From Belliella aquatica (GTDB lineage Bacteria > Bacteroidota > Bacteroidia > Cytophagales > Cyclobacteriaceae), in the NCBI RefSeq assembly GCF_014637795.1, contig NZ_BMFD01000015.1:1-64000 (forward strand): 64,000 nt of DNA, in the 5' to 3' direction. Of the stretch, positions 51,042-61,234 are shown piece after piece. Position 1 is the stretch's first letter; every line of letters starts with the position of its first letter. A model generated the notes under the pieces. The model was given only the letters and a program-made list of their open reading frames with translations, was not told the DNA's origin and did no database searches. Both the position numbers and the translations under genes were made by a program.

Positions 51042-53412
51042 TGTAGAAGAAAAAATAAATTTTGATAAAATCAAAGAATTGATCAAAGCAGAATGTAGCA
51101 GTTCGCTCGGGGTCAGTTTTGTTGATAAATTGAATTTTTCAAAGGATTTTAATTTGATTACAAGACTGCTCGATCAAACAGAGGAGTTTAGACAGATTCT
51201 AGTGTCTGGAGAATCTTTTCCAGCATCTAATTTCACAAACATTTATCCGTATCTCGAAAAAGCTAAAATCGAAGGGACATTTCTTTATGAAGATGATTTT
51301 CATGAAATCAAGCTTTCCCTAATGACTTTGAGCGGATGCGTGGCATTTTTCAAAAAATTCGCAGAAGAATATCCTAATCTCCATGGATTGCTTGGGCTTG
51401 TTAGTCTGGATCAGACCTTGCTCAAAGCGATCGAAAGAGTGATTGATGAAAAAGGTAAAATCCGAAACAATGCTTCCAAAGATCTTTCTTTGATTCGTTC
51501 TCAGATCATTTATGAAGAGAGTAGGTTGAGGAAGGTTTTGGATAGAATCTTTAGAGAAGCGAAAGCCAAAGGATTGACTCCTGAAGATGCATCTGTGACG
51601 ATTAGGGGTGGAAGAATGGTAATTCCTGTTTTGGCTGAAAACAAGCGAAAAATCAAAGGATTTATCCATGATGAATCCGCGACAGGACAGACAGTTTTCC
51701 TTGAACCTGCAGAAGTGTTGGACATCAACAATGAGCTCAAGGATTTGGAGTACATGGAACGCAGGGAAATCCAAAAAATCCTTACACAACTTACGGATTT
51801 ATTAAGAGGCTACATTCCTGAATTAAGAAAAGCATATCAGTTTCTCGGCTTGGTAGATTTCATCCGAGCAAAAGCGAAATTTGCGATCAAAACCAACTCC
51901 TCAAGGCCTTTCCTTGAAAAGCAAAAGCAGATAGAATGGTATAATGCGACACATCCACTTCTTCAATTTGCACTAAAGCAGCAAGGGAAATCGGTTGTAC
52001 CCCTCAATATTCAACTAGACCACAACAGGCGATTGTTGGTGATCTCAGGGCCAAACGCAGGAGGAAAATCAGTGACCTTGAAAACAGTGGCCATGATTCA
52101 GTATATGCTTCAATGTGGTTTGCTTGTGCCTGTAGACTCCCATTCTAAATGTAGCGTATTCGATCATTTTTTCATCGATATCGGAGATGAGCAGAATATC
52201 GAAAATGACCTGAGTACATACAGTTCTCACTTGATGAGCATGAAGTATTTCACGCAGTTTGCAGACAAGAAAACCATCCTATTCATAGATGAATTTGGTA
52301 CTGGGACTGAACCACAATTTGGGGCGGCTATTGCTGAGGGGATCTTGCTTTCCTTAAATAAGCTTGGTGCTTATGGAGTGATCACGACTCACTATGGGAA
52401 TTTGAAAGAAATCGCTTCCAAGAATCAAGGTCTTGTCAATGGAGCGATGCGCTATGACATTGACAAACTGGAACCTTTGTATCAGTTAGAAATTGGAAAG
52501 CCAGGAAGTTCATTTGCATTGGAAATTGCTTCTAAAATCGGGATTTCAAAAGAGATTATTGATTATGCGAAGGAAAATATCGGTGAAGAACGTGTGCGTT
52601 ATGATAAGATGCTCAATAAGTTGGAGAATGAAAAAGTTCGCTATGAGCAATTGATCAATGAAAACGCGAAGAAAGAGCGTCAACTTGATATTCGAATTAG
52701 AGAATACAATTCATTAAAAGAAACTATTGACAAAGGCAAAAAGCAATACATTGAAGAAGCTAAGAAAGAAGCGAAATTGCTGCTAGATGATGTCAATAAA
52801 AAAATAGAAACTACCATCCGTGCGATTAAAGAAAACAAGGCAGATAAAGAAGCAACTAAAACGCTGAGAGCTGACTTGGAGACTTTCAAAGCAAAAATTA
52901 AACCTGAGAAAGTAGTAGAAAAGGCGCCTGAAATCAAAGTAATAGAAGGAGAAATTGAGGTTGGAGATTTTGTCCGCTTGAAAGACAATGGTGCAGTAGC
53001 GGAAGTGCTTGCGATCAAAAATAAGGATGTAGAAATCAGTATGGGAGATTTGAAATCCAATGTGAAAATGAAGCGTTTGGAACGGATTTCAAGTACGGAA
53101 ATGAAAAAGGAGAAAAAGTCTTTTGCCAGAAGAACAGGATTCGATGCTAATGCCAAGATGATGGACTTTTCTTCAAACTTGGATATTCGTGGTAAGAGAG
53201 GGGAGGAGATTCTTCCTTTGGTTCAGAATTTTATCGATGATGGATATATGTTGGGTATGAAAGATTTGAGGATTGTTCATGGCAAGGGAGATGGAATTTT
53301 AAAAGAGATTACCAGAAATATTCTTAAAAACATGAACCAAGTATCCAAAGTTAAAGATGAACACGCTGATCGTGGTGGTTCGGGGGTTTCCTTGGTAGAA
53401 CTAAAGGGGTAA
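51025..53412 (+). CDS. mutS2: endonuclease MutS2
   Basis: MutS-family ATPase and Smr endonuclease that suppresses homologous recombination or rescues collided ribosomes. 795 residues: core and clamp region, Walker A GPNAGGKS (about 342-349), Walker B ILFIDEFGTGTEP, a coiled coil rich in Glu and Lys (about 520-640), and an Smr domain (about 715-795) with LDIRGKRG and HGKGDGIL. The ATPase and Smr motifs are intact. Ends at the strong terminator at 53440-53479. Confidence 0.95.
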   Translation: MIYPNSVEEKINFDKIKELIKAECSSSLGVSFVDKLNFSKDFNLITRLLDQTEEFRQILVSGESFPASNFTNIYPYLEKAKIEGTFLYEDDFHEIKLSLMTLSGCVAFFKKFAEEYPNLHGLLGLVSLDQTLLKAIERVIDEKGKIRNNASKDLSLIRSQIIYEESRLRKVLDRIFREAKAKGLTPEDASVTIRGGRMVIPVLAENKRKIKGFIHDESATGQTVFLEPAEVLDINNELKDLEYMERREIQKILTQLTDLLRGYIPELRKAYQFLGLVDFIRAKAKFAIKTNSSRPFLEKQKQIEWYNATHPLLQFALKQQGKSVVPLNIQLDHNRRLLVISGPNAGGKSVTLKTVAMIQYMLQCGLLVPVDSHSKCSVFDHFFIDIGDEQNIENDLSTYSSHLMSMKYFTQFADKKTILFIDEFGTGTEPQFGAAIAEGILLSLNKLGAYGVITTHYGNLKEIASKNQGLVNGAMRYDIDKLEPLYQLEIGKPGSSFALEIASKIGISKEIIDYAKENIGEERVRYDKMLNKLENEKVRYEQLINENAKKERQLDIRIREYNSLKETIDKGKKQYIEEAKKEAKLLLDDVNKKIETTIRAIKENKADKEATKTLRADLETFKAKIKPEKVVEKAPEIKVIEGEIEVGDFVRLKDNGAVAEVLAIKNKDVEISMGDLKSNVKMKRLERISSTEMKKEKKSFARRTGFDANAKMMDFSSNLDIRGKRGEEILPLVQNFIDDGYMLGMKDLRIVHGKGDGILKEITRNILKNMNQVSKVKDEHADRGGSGVSLVELKG

Positions 53413-53439
53413 AATATTTAATCTAAAATGCTCCACATT

Positions 53440-53479
53440 AAAAAAGGCTTGGGTTTCTATTGAAATCCAAGCCTTTTTT
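53440..53479. terminator. strong bidirectional terminator
   Basis: AAAAAAGGCTTGG (53440-53452) with CCAAGCCTTTTTT (53467-53479), extended by GTTTC/GAAAT inside. A/T tracts on both sides make it work both ways, for mutS2 and for the convergent lipoprotein. Confidence 0.92.
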
Positions 53480-53502
53480 AATTAAGGATAATTTTGCCTA
53501 TG

Positions 53503-53994
53503 TTATGGTTTACGCTTTAGGCTAAATCGATAATTTCCTGCTAGCGCCGCTCCAGGTACATCGATATTTGCTCCTGGTGCAACAATACTGAATGTTAAGA
53601 TTAAATCATTTGTACTTCTTGTGTAAGAAATCTCTGGGCCTGAAGCTGGTCTAGTACCTGCAAGCGTGAATTTAGTTAGATCTCCAGTTACAAAATTCCA
53701 GTTTCCTGAGCTATCAAAAATTTCTCCACCGCTTACAGTACTGTAAGTTTTACTATTTGCATTAGCTGAGAAAGTGATTTCAAAATTTTGGTAAATGTTT
53801 GTTTCTGAATTCCCATCTCTTGTCACAGATCCACCACCTGCAACAGTCCATGTTAAAGAAGATTCTCCAGCTAGATTTTCTATTGCAATCTCTTCAGGAG
53901 TTTTGGAAGGTGCGGGGTCGTCTTTTTTCTTACAGCCAAAAAGAACTAATCCAAGTGCTGAAATCAGGAAAAGATTAAGAAATAATTTATTCAT
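53503..53994 (-). CDS. small lipoprotein of unknown function
   Basis: A 163-residue protein, lipobox LFGC (Cys21) with KKKDD after it. A short linker (APSKTPEEIAIENLAG) is followed by a beta-rich domain beginning LTWTVAGGGSVTRDG. The family is not recognised; lipocalin-like or DUF5004-like domains are possible. It stands alone between mutS2 and the lpx cluster. Confidence 0.8.
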   Translation of the reverse strand: MNKLFLNLFLISALGLVLFGCKKKDDPAPSKTPEEIAIENLAGESSLTWTVAGGGSVTRDGNSETNIYQNFEITFSANANSKTYSTVSGGEIFDSSGNWNFVTGDLTKFTLAGTRPASGPEISYTRSTNDLILTFSIVAPGANIDVPGAALAGNYRFSLKRKP

Positions 53995-54045
53995 AATAGG
54001 GTTTTGTTATTTGCGAATTGTAAATTTAATGATATCGTTGAATAA

Positions 54046-54681
54046 TCAAATACTTCGCTTAATCTTGTAGTCTTCGATATTAATAATTTGCTCACAAAAG
54101 TCATATTCTCTTTTGTCATTTGAGCAAATCAGCAAAGTTTTATTTAAGCCATATTTTTGGACAAGTTCCAGATACCAAGAAATTCCTTTTTCGTCTAAAT
54201 TTGATGTGGGTTCATCAAGTAACACAAGAGAAGCATCCGAAAAAAAACAAAGTCCAAGCTTTAGTCGCTGCTTCATTCCGCTAGAAAACTGGCTTATTGG
54301 TTTGTTTTGATGGTTTTCTAGATACATGATCTCCATCATTTTCTCAAATGATAAGTCTGCAACAGGGTTTTTGAATTTGAAGTGAAATTCGAGCAGCTCT
54401 ATCAGAGTAAACTCCTCAGGAAGTTCCAAATAGGGCGCTGAAATGGTCAGTTGTTTGTAAATATCTTCACCCAATATTTCTTTTTCTTTTAAAAAATAGC
54501 TCAAATTTCCTTCTGTCAAAGGATTGAGCGATGCGATAGCTTTTAGAAAGGTGGACTTTCCTGAGCCATTGCCACCTGTGATGGCAAGATTTGAATTTGC
54601 TGGAATTTCCAAACTAAGGTTTCTAAATATCCATTCATATTGAAATCTTTTGGCGGCATTGTCCAGCTGAATTCTAATCAT
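54046..54681 (-). CDS. ABC transporter ATP-binding protein, no permease beside it
   Basis: A 211-residue ATPase with Walker A GGNGSGKST (36-44), signature FSSGMKQRL, and Walker B LVLLDEPTSN. It is smaller than importer ATPases and similar to CcmA-like proteins. It starts 3 bases after lpxA, in the same operon as the lipid A genes. A partner permease is not near. A role in lipid or heme export is guesswork. Confidence 0.88.
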   Translation of the reverse strand: MIRIQLDNAAKRFQYEWIFRNLSLEIPANSNLAITGGNGSGKSTFLKAIASLNPLTEGNLSYFLKEKEILGEDIYKQLTISAPYLELPEEFTLIELLEFHFKFKNPVADLSFEKMMEIMYLENHQNKPISQFSSGMKQRLKLGLCFFSDASLVLLDEPTSNLDEKGISWYLELVQKYGLNKTLLICSNDKREYDFCEQIINIEDYKIKRSI

Positions 54682-54684
54682 GTA

Positions 54685-55464
54685 TTAGTTGATATACCCT
54701 TTCATCACACCTCTTTCCGAAGAGCGAATGAAATTGATAATTTCGTCTCTTTCTTTGGTTGCAGGTAGATTTACTTCGATTTCTTCTAGTGCTCGACTGT
54801 TGTTCAGACTATTGAGGAACAAAAATCTATATACATCTTGAATGTGACTGATTATCTCACTTGAGAATCCTCTTCTTCTTAATCCAAGACTGTTGACACC
54901 CGCGTAACTTAGAGGTTCTCTAGCCGCTTTGGTAAATGGTGGCACATCTTTTCTCACCAAAGAACCACCTGAGATCATGGAGTGCATCCCTACTTTCACA
55001 AATTGATGAATAGCACTGCTTCCACCCACTATAGCCCAGTCATCAATGATGACATGACCAGCTACTTGGACAGCGTTAGCAATGATGACATTATTGCCCA
55101 CGATACAATCATGCGCTATGTGAACGTAAGCCATCAGTAGGCAATTACTGCCTACTTTAGTGGTTTTCTTATCTGCCGTACCGCGACTGATAGTAACACA
55201 TTCCCTGATTGTCGTATTATCTCCGATTTCTACAAGAGTTTTTTCACCTTGGAATTTCAGATCTTGTGGAATAGCGGAAATCACCGCTCCAGGAAAAATT
55301 TTGCAGTTTTTACCTATTCTGGCGCCAGGAAAGATCGTGACATTTGAACCAACCCAAGTTCCTTCACCAATTTCCACATCTTCATGTATCATGGTAAAGG
55401 GATCGATTTGGACGCCTTCTTTCAGAATTGCTCCTTCGTGTATTTGTGCTAATTTGCTGATCAT
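54685..55464 (-). CDS. lpxA: UDP-N-acetylglucosamine acyltransferase LpxA
   Basis: First step of lipid A synthesis: moves an acyl chain from ACP to UDP-GlcNAc. The 259-residue protein shows left-handed beta-helix hexapeptide repeats up to about residue 180, the catalytic His region in AYVHIAHDCIVGN, and a C-terminal helical part. Overlaps lpxC/fabZ by 4 bases. Confidence 0.94.
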   Translation of the reverse strand: MISKLAQIHEGAILKEGVQIDPFTMIHEDVEIGEGTWVGSNVTIFPGARIGKNCKIFPGAVISAIPQDLKFQGEKTLVEIGDNTTIRECVTISRGTADKKTTKVGSNCLLMAYVHIAHDCIVGNNVIIANAVQVAGHVIIDDWAIVGGSSAIHQFVKVGMHSMISGGSLVRKDVPPFTKAAREPLSYAGVNSLGLRRRGFSSEIISHIQDVYRFLFLNSLNNSRALEEIEVNLPATKERDEIINFIRSSERGVMKGYIN

Positions 55465-56855
55465 GATTCTTTTCTAACAATACTTGCTGTCATAACGGCT
55501 TCACATACCAAGGTGTTGCCCACATAAGCTTCCCCTTTCATCTTTGCAATACCTCTTCTGATAGGAGCAAGTAATTCACATTTGAAAACCAAGGTGTCAC
55601 CTGGGACCACCATTTTTCTGAATTTACAGTTTTCTATTCCCAAGAAATAGGTCCAGTAATTTTCTGGATCATCGACTGTACTTAATACTAAAATCCCGCC
55701 TGTTTGAGCCATAGCTTCTACTTGCAAAACTCCTGGCATAACAGGGTTTGCGGGGAAATGACCCATAAAGAAAGGCTCGTTGATAGTTACATTTTTCACC
55801 CCAGCCACCACTGTCTCGTCGAGATAAATGATTTTATCTAAGAGTTGGAAAGGATATCTGTGTGGTAAAATATTACTGATTTGAGCGATATCCATCACAG
55901 GAGGTAGCTTCGGGTCATAATGCGGAATATGGCTTGGCCCAGCCTTTTCCATAGCCCTTTTTATCTTTTTGGCAAATGCCACATTCGCGGCATGTCCCGG
56001 TCTCGCAGCCATTATTTGTGCTTTGATAGGACGACCTACCAAGGCCAAATCTCCAACCACATCAAGAAGCTTATGTCTTGCAGGTTCATTTTTATATCGA
56101 AGTTCAACATTGTTAAGAATCCCCTCTTTCCTAACCTCTACCTTTTCTTTATTGAACATTTTTGCCAAATGTGCCAACTCTTTTTCTTCGACAACTCTGT
56201 CAACCACCACAATTGCATTGTTTAAGTCACCACCCTTGATAAGGTTTTGGTTGTAAAGCATTTCCAATTCATGGAGGAAACAGAAAGTTCTGCACGATGC
56301 TATTTCACTTCTGAACTGACTGATATCGGTAATAGAAGCGTGTTGTGAACCCAAAACAGGGGAATTGTAGTCTACCATTACAGTTACTCTGTAATCATCT
56401 AATGGTAAAGCAGCCATTTCTACTTCCCTCGAAGCATCACGGAAGGTGATACTCTCTGGAACTTCAAAAAATCTTCTTAAGGCATTTTGCTCTTCAAGAC
56501 CCGCGTTATCCAATATTTCGATGAATTGAATGGATGAACCATCCATAATTGGAGGTTCAGGACCATCTAATTGGATAAGCACATTATCAATTTCTAGGCC
56601 TACTAATGCAGCTAGTACGTGTTCCACAGTGAACACTCTCGCACCACTTTGCTCTAGGGTAGTTCCTCGAGACACATCTACCACATTATCCACATCAGCA
56701 TCGATAATAGGTAGTCCCTCAATATCGATTCTTTGAAATTTGTAGCCATGATTTGGCGGAGCAGGTAAAAAAGTCATATTTGAAATCACTCCTGTATGGA
56801 GACCTACACCTGAGACGGTGACCTGCTTTTTAATTGTATGTTGTTTTACCCTCAT
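55461..56855 (-). CDS. lpxC/fabZ: bifunctional LpxC deacetylase and FabZ dehydratase
   Basis: Fusion of UDP-3-O-acyl-GlcNAc deacetylase and 3-hydroxyacyl-ACP dehydratase, typical of Bacteroidota. The 464-residue chain has the LpxC zinc motif HVLAALVG (H near 79), later metal motifs of the form HKLLDVVGD, then FabZ from about residue 315 with HRYPFQLLD and GHFPANPVMPGV. Both active sites are present. Between lpxD and lpxA. Confidence 0.95.
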   Translation of the reverse strand: MRVKQHTIKKQVTVSGVGLHTGVISNMTFLPAPPNHGYKFQRIDIEGLPIIDADVDNVVDVSRGTTLEQSGARVFTVEHVLAALVGLEIDNVLIQLDGPEPPIMDGSSIQFIEILDNAGLEEQNALRRFFEVPESITFRDASREVEMAALPLDDYRVTVMVDYNSPVLGSQHASITDISQFRSEIASCRTFCFLHELEMLYNQNLIKGGDLNNAIVVVDRVVEEKELAHLAKMFNKEKVEVRKEGILNNVELRYKNEPARHKLLDVVGDLALVGRPIKAQIMAARPGHAANVAFAKKIKRAMEKAGPSHIPHYDPKLPPVMDIAQISNILPHRYPFQLLDKIIYLDETVVAGVKNVTINEPFFMGHFPANPVMPGVLQVEAMAQTGGILVLSTVDDPENYWTYFLGIENCKFRKMVVPGDTLVFKCELLAPIRRGIAKMKGEAYVGNTLVCEAVMTASIVRKES

Positions 56856-56894
56856 AGGTATTGAACTCTAGCTTTTAAATTTGAGACCGTAAAT

Positions 56895-57917
56895 TTATTG
56901 TTTTTTTTCCAGTTCTCTCAATCTGTCTTGAAGTAAGGGCAGATTTCTAAATATTGCATAAGATTTTAAGAACGATTTCATTTCAAATCCCATGTAACCA
57001 AATAAGGTTTGGCCAGGTTCAACAATTGATTTGCTGACTCCCGTATTTGCTCCCACGGTTGTGTTGTTAGCGATTTTTATATGTCCCACGATTCCTGCTT
57101 TTCCAGCAATGACACAGTTTTTGCCTATTTCTGTTGACCCAGAAATACCAGTTTGTGCAGCAATAACTGTATTTTCTCCGATGATTACATTGTGAGCAAT
57201 TTGTACGAGATTATCCAGTTTCACTCCTTTTCGAAGAATAGTTGAGCCCATTGTTGCCCGATCTACTGTGGTATTTGCCCCAATATTCACATTATCTTCA
57301 ATGATCACGTTCCCTATTTGAGGAATAGTTTTGTATGTTCCATCGGCTTGCGGAGCGAATCCAAAACCATCAGATCCGATGACAACTCCAGAATGAAATT
57401 CACAATTAGACCCAATAATACAATCATGACCAATTTTCACTCCAGACTGAATAATACAATTGTCACCAATCTTCACATTGTCTCCAATACTTACATTAGG
57501 GTAGATTTTGACATTGTTTCCTATGGAGCAATTTTTCCCAATGTAAGAAAATGCACCTCTATAAAAATCAGAACCAATAGTGCTGCTTTCGTGCATAAAG
57601 GCAGGTTCTTCTAGACCAGATTTGCTGTATTTAGTAAATTGAGCATAGGCTTCCAAAATTTGAGTGAAGCCAGTGTATGCGTCTTTTACCCTTATTAAAT
57701 TCGTTGAAATTGCTTTTTTTGCTTGGAAGTCTTCTGAGACAATCACCGCTGAAGCCTCGGTTTCATAAATGTATGTCTCGTATTTTTCATTGGCCAAAAA
57801 ACTTAATCCTCCAGGTTTTCCTTCTTGGATTTTGTCAAGTCTATTAACTTTCTCAGATCCGTCGCCTTCAACCTTGCCATTCAAAAGCGCTGCAACCTGT
57901 TCTATGGTAAACTCCAT
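56895..57917 (-). CDS. lpxD: UDP-3-O-(3-hydroxyacyl)glucosamine N-acyltransferase LpxD
   Basis: Third step of lipid A synthesis, 340 residues. An N-terminal uridine-binding domain is followed by a long left-handed beta helix ([25 protein letters not shown]) with the catalytic His in the QIAHNV motif, and a C-terminal helix. Twenty bases after the HD gene and 39 before lpxC/fabZ. Confidence 0.95.
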   Translation of the reverse strand: MEFTIEQVAALLNGKVEGDGSEKVNRLDKIQEGKPGGLSFLANEKYETYIYETEASAVIVSEDFQAKKAISTNLIRVKDAYTGFTQILEAYAQFTKYSKSGLEEPAFMHESSTIGSDFYRGAFSYIGKNCSIGNNVKIYPNVSIGDNVKIGDNCIIQSGVKIGHDCIIGSNCEFHSGVVIGSDGFGFAPQADGTYKTIPQIGNVIIEDNVNIGANTTVDRATMGSTILRKGVKLDNLVQIAHNVIIGENTVIAAQTGISGSTEIGKNCVIAGKAGIVGHIKIANNTTVGANTGVSKSIVEPGQTLFGYMGFEMKSFLKSYAIFRNLPLLQDRLRELEKKQ

Positions 57918-57936
57918 ATTGAATTTTATTTATTAT

Positions 57937-59175
57937 CTACAAAATTAAATTTTTAGCCCGACAAGCATAATGTTTTTTTACAATTTTACTCATTGCTTTG
58001 ATGTTTGGTAAGTCAGCAGCTTGGGCGACATCAATGATTTCTCCTTTTTTGGTTAAGATGTGTATTCTCTCCTGAGCCACGTAAGCATTATTGCTGATTG
58101 ATCCGTGAGAAAAGAAATATTTCATATCTTCATTGGGAATTTGAAGTCTTTTTTGGGTTTTTTCTATCATAGAATCCAACTCTTCTTTCGAAAACGCCTC
58201 ATTACTCAAATTAATTTTAAAGAGATTGCGAGAAAGAAACATCTGAGAAATATTTCTCAAAATGTAATCAGGTTCTTTTTTCCAAAGTTTGATCGCTCCC
58301 CATATATCATAGTCATCGAGTTCTAGAAAAGTTTTGATTAATACATCGGACTTCTGAAAATCCTGTAAGGTGATGTCGTTTTGGAGAAAAAACAGGAATT
58401 CTTCTGAAGCAAAGAGATTTCTCCCACCTTGTTGCACATCCTTGGCTCTTGAAATCAAGTTGATCAGCATTTTTTCCGCACTGACAGTCGTCTTATGCAG
58501 ATATACTTGCCAATACATCAGTCTTCGTGCGCTCAGAAAGTTTTCAATGCTGTAAAGTCCTTTTTCTTCCACCACAAGTTGATCGTCCTTGATGGCCATC
58601 ATTTTGATTATTCTATCTGCACCTATGGTTCCTTCTGATACTCCCGTGAAGAAACAATCTCTTTGAAGATAATCTAGCCTATCTATGTCGAGTTGGCTCG
58701 ATACCAGCTGATGAAAGAACTTTCTTTCATATTGATTCTTAAAAATTCTTAAGGCAAGATCTAATTGGCCGTTTAATTGTTTGTTTAATAGATCAATCAC
58801 CAAAAGGGAAAGAGATTCGTGCGGGATGTTTTTGAGTAAGCTAAACTCTAAAGCATGTGAAAATGGCCCATGACCAATATCATGAAGTAATATAGCGATC
58901 AGTGCAGCTTCATACTCTTCATCGCTAATTTCATTACCTTTATTCCGGAGATTATCTAAAGTAATACTCATCAGGTGCATAGCGCCGATCGCATGATGAA
59001 ATCTTGTATGAAGCGCACCAGGGTACACAAAATCTGTCAAACCTAGTTGCTTGATACGCCGTAACCTTTGAAAGTAAGGGTGATCAATAATAGTAAAAAT
59101 CAATTCACTGGGAATTGTGATGAACCCATAAACAGGATCATTTAATATTTTGTGGCTTTTCAATGTCTCTGACAT
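57937..59175 (-). CDS. HD-domain phosphohydrolase
   Basis: A 412-residue HD hydrolase. I choose ATG 59175 (MSETLKSHKI); the longer form overlaps the divergent gene region. Metal-site motifs are FHHAIGAMH (about 59-67), H98D99 in LLHDIGHGPFSHALE, and a later Asp in QLDIDRLDYL. It resembles dGTPase-like proteins that regularly precede lpxD in Bacteroidota. Its substrate is likely a nucleotide, untested. It is divergent from porX with 51 bases between the starts. Confidence 0.9.
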   Translation of the reverse strand: MSETLKSHKILNDPVYGFITIPSELIFTIIDHPYFQRLRRIKQLGLTDFVYPGALHTRFHHAIGAMHLMSITLDNLRNKGNEISDEEYEAALIAILLHDIGHGPFSHALEFSLLKNIPHESLSLLVIDLLNKQLNGQLDLALRIFKNQYERKFFHQLVSSQLDIDRLDYLQRDCFFTGVSEGTIGADRIIKMMAIKDDQLVVEEKGLYSIENFLSARRLMYWQVYLHKTTVSAEKMLINLISRAKDVQQGGRNLFASEEFLFFLQNDITLQDFQKSDVLIKTFLELDDYDIWGAIKLWKKEPDYILRNISQMFLSRNLFKINLSNEAFSKEELDSMIEKTQKRLQIPNEDMKYFFSHGSISNNAYVAQERIHILTKKGEIIDVAQAADLPNIKAMSKIVKKHYACRAKNLIL

Positions 59176-59226
59176 TTGATTGAAGTCAAAAGTAATTATA
59201 ATTTTAAAAGAATTAAACCAAATTTT

Positions 59227-60786
59227 ATGCAAAAATTTAAAATCCTTTGGGCTGATGACGAAATAGATCTATTAAAACCACATATACTTTTTTTGGAGCA
59301 GAAAGGCTATGAAATCAAAACCGTAAATAGTGGGATAGATGCTATCGAGCAAGTAGAAGAAGCTAATTATGATGTGATTTTTCTCGATGAAATGATGCCG
59401 GGAATGACAGGACTTGAGACTTTGCAACAGATCAAAATGATCAAACCTCAAATTCCCGTAGTGATGATCACCAAAAGTGAGGAAGAGCACATCATGGACG
59501 ATGCGATAGGCGGAAAGATTGCAGATTATCTGATCAAGCCTATTAATCCCAACCAAATATTGCTCTCTGTCAAAAAAATTCTTCAGAACAAGCAATTGAT
59601 CTCCGAGAAAACAAATCTTTCTTACAGACAAGATTTTATGAATATCAGTGCGGCATGCAGCGATGCTTCCACACATCAAGAATGGACAGAAGTATACAAG
59701 AAACTCACTTATTGGGAGCTTGAGATTGACAAGACAGAAAATAAGAGCATGCAAGAGATCTTAGAATCTCAAAAAGTAGAGGCCAATACCGCTTTTGCCA
59801 AATTTATCAAAAACAACTATATAGATTGGCTGAATGATTCTAAAGCCGACAAGCCTTTATTGTCGCCAAACTTGATGAAAGAAAAAGTATTTCCTCACTT
59901 GAAAGAAGGGAAGCCATTGTTTTTTGTAGTGATTGATAATTTAAGGTTAGATCAATGGGAGATTTTAGAGCCCTTAGTCAACGAATATTTCAACACAAAA
60001 GAAGATGATACTTATTATAGTATTTTACCTACGACGACGGCTTTTGCAAGAAATGCGCTGTTCAGTGGGATGATGCCTTCTGACATGGCGAGGTTTCACC
60101 CAGATCTGTGGGAAGGGGAGGATACTGATGAGGGAAAGAATAATAAGGAAGAAGAGTTTTTAGCAGAAAATCTCCATAAAAATAGACTGAATATTCGCTA
60201 CAGTTACAACAAAATTCTTCAAGCTTATCAAGGTAAAAGTTTAGTTGATCAATTTCATAATTTATTGACCAATGATCTGAATGTGATCGTCTTTAATTTT
60301 GTAGATATGATGTCACATGCAAGGACAGATATGAAGATGATCAGAGAATTGGCGCCAGATGAATCAGCTTATCGCTCTTTAACAAAAAGCTGGTTTGAGC
60401 ATTCTTCGCTATTTGAGCTTTTCAAAAGAATCAGTGCAGCAGGCGCGGAGGTGATCGTAACCACAGACCATGGTACCAAACGAGTCAACAAACCATACAA
60501 AATCATAGGCGATAAAAATGTCACGACAAACTTAAGATACAAACAAGGGAAGAATCTAAACTTTGAAAGTGGGAAAGTTTTTGAAATCAGCAAGCCTGAA
60601 GATGCCAAACTTCCTAGATTTAATGTGTCAACAAGTTATGTTTTTGCCGTGGAAGATTATTTCTTTGCATATCCTAACAATTACAACTACTACGTGAATT
60701 ACTATAAAGACACATTCCAGCATGGAGGGGTGTCTTTGGAGGAGATAATAATTCCGGTAGTTCATCTGATACCAAAGAATAATTAA
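59227..60786 (+). CDS. porX: PorX, response regulator with PglZ-like effector domain
   Basis: Response regulator of type IX secretion, 519 residues from ATG 59227. Receiver domain with acidic D10D11, phospho-acceptor D54 (FLDEMMPG) and the K near 105, then a helical linker, then an alkaline-phosphatase-superfamily PglZ-like domain from about residue 205 with DNLRLDQWE, TTAFARNALF and VTTDHGTKR metal motifs. Known PorX works with the kinase PorY and an ECF sigma factor to control porin secretion genes; no porY is nearby. Pairs with porQ elsewhere in this window. Confidence 0.92.
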   Translation: MQKFKILWADDEIDLLKPHILFLEQKGYEIKTVNSGIDAIEQVEEANYDVIFLDEMMPGMTGLETLQQIKMIKPQIPVVMITKSEEEHIMDDAIGGKIADYLIKPINPNQILLSVKKILQNKQLISEKTNLSYRQDFMNISAACSDASTHQEWTEVYKKLTYWELEIDKTENKSMQEILESQKVEANTAFAKFIKNNYIDWLNDSKADKPLLSPNLMKEKVFPHLKEGKPLFFVVIDNLRLDQWEILEPLVNEYFNTKEDDTYYSILPTTTAFARNALFSGMMPSDMARFHPDLWEGEDTDEGKNNKEEEFLAENLHKNRLNIRYSYNKILQAYQGKSLVDQFHNLLTNDLNVIVFNFVDMMSHARTDMKMIRELAPDESAYRSLTKSWFEHSSLFELFKRISAAGAEVIVTTDHGTKRVNKPYKIIGDKNVTTNLRYKQGKNLNFESGKVFEISKPEDAKLPRFNVSTSYVFAVEDYFFAYPNNYNYYVNYYKDTFQHGGVSLEEIIIPVVHLIPKNN

Positions 60787-60790
60787 TATA

Positions 60791-61234
60791 TTGAAAAAAA
60801 TCTATTGTAATCATCTAGATGATATTCCTCAAGTAGCCAAAGAAGTTGCAGCGCATTGCTTAGCTGAAAAAATATGGATATTTAAGGGGAGAATGGGAGC
60901 AGGAAAGACTACTTTGATCAAGTCAATCGCCAAAGAATTTGGGATTGAAGATCTTGTCTCTAGTCCTACCTTTTCAATCGTCAATGAATATATCAATGCT
61001 TCAAACGATAAATTTTATCATTTTGATTTCTACAGAATAGAAGATCCTGAGGAAGTTTTGGATATTGGTATAGATGAATATTTCTATGGAGGCTCTTATT
61101 GTTGGATCGAATGGGCTGAAAAAATCCCTGAGTACATTCCTGATACATTTATGCTCCTTGAAATAGTAGTAGATAATGATGGGAAACGAGAAATAAATAT
61201 TTCCAAAATCGTAAATGGCAAGCAGCATGGTTGA
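60791..61234 (+). CDS. tsaE: TsaE, ATPase of the t6A synthesis complex
   Basis: Partner of TsaB and TsaD in N6-threonylcarbamoyladenosine modification of tRNA. 147 residues, Walker A GRMGAGKTT (33-41), Walker B-like FDFYRIEDP, and WIEWAEK near the end. TTG start 4 bases after porX, so coupled. It overlaps the next start by 20 bases. Confidence 0.93.
   Translation: MKKIYCNHLDDIPQVAKEVAAHCLAEKIWIFKGRMGAGKTTLIKSIAKEFGIEDLVSSPTFSIVNEYINASNDKFYHFDFYRIEDPEEVLDIGIDEYFYGGSYCWIEWAEKIPEYIPDTFMLLEIVVDNDGKREINISKIVNGKQHG

Noticed and set aside
52680-53156. 158-codon minus-strand frame inside mutS2
   Set aside because: Antisense of the Glu/Lys-rich coiled coil, giving Ser/Leu/Phe-rich product.
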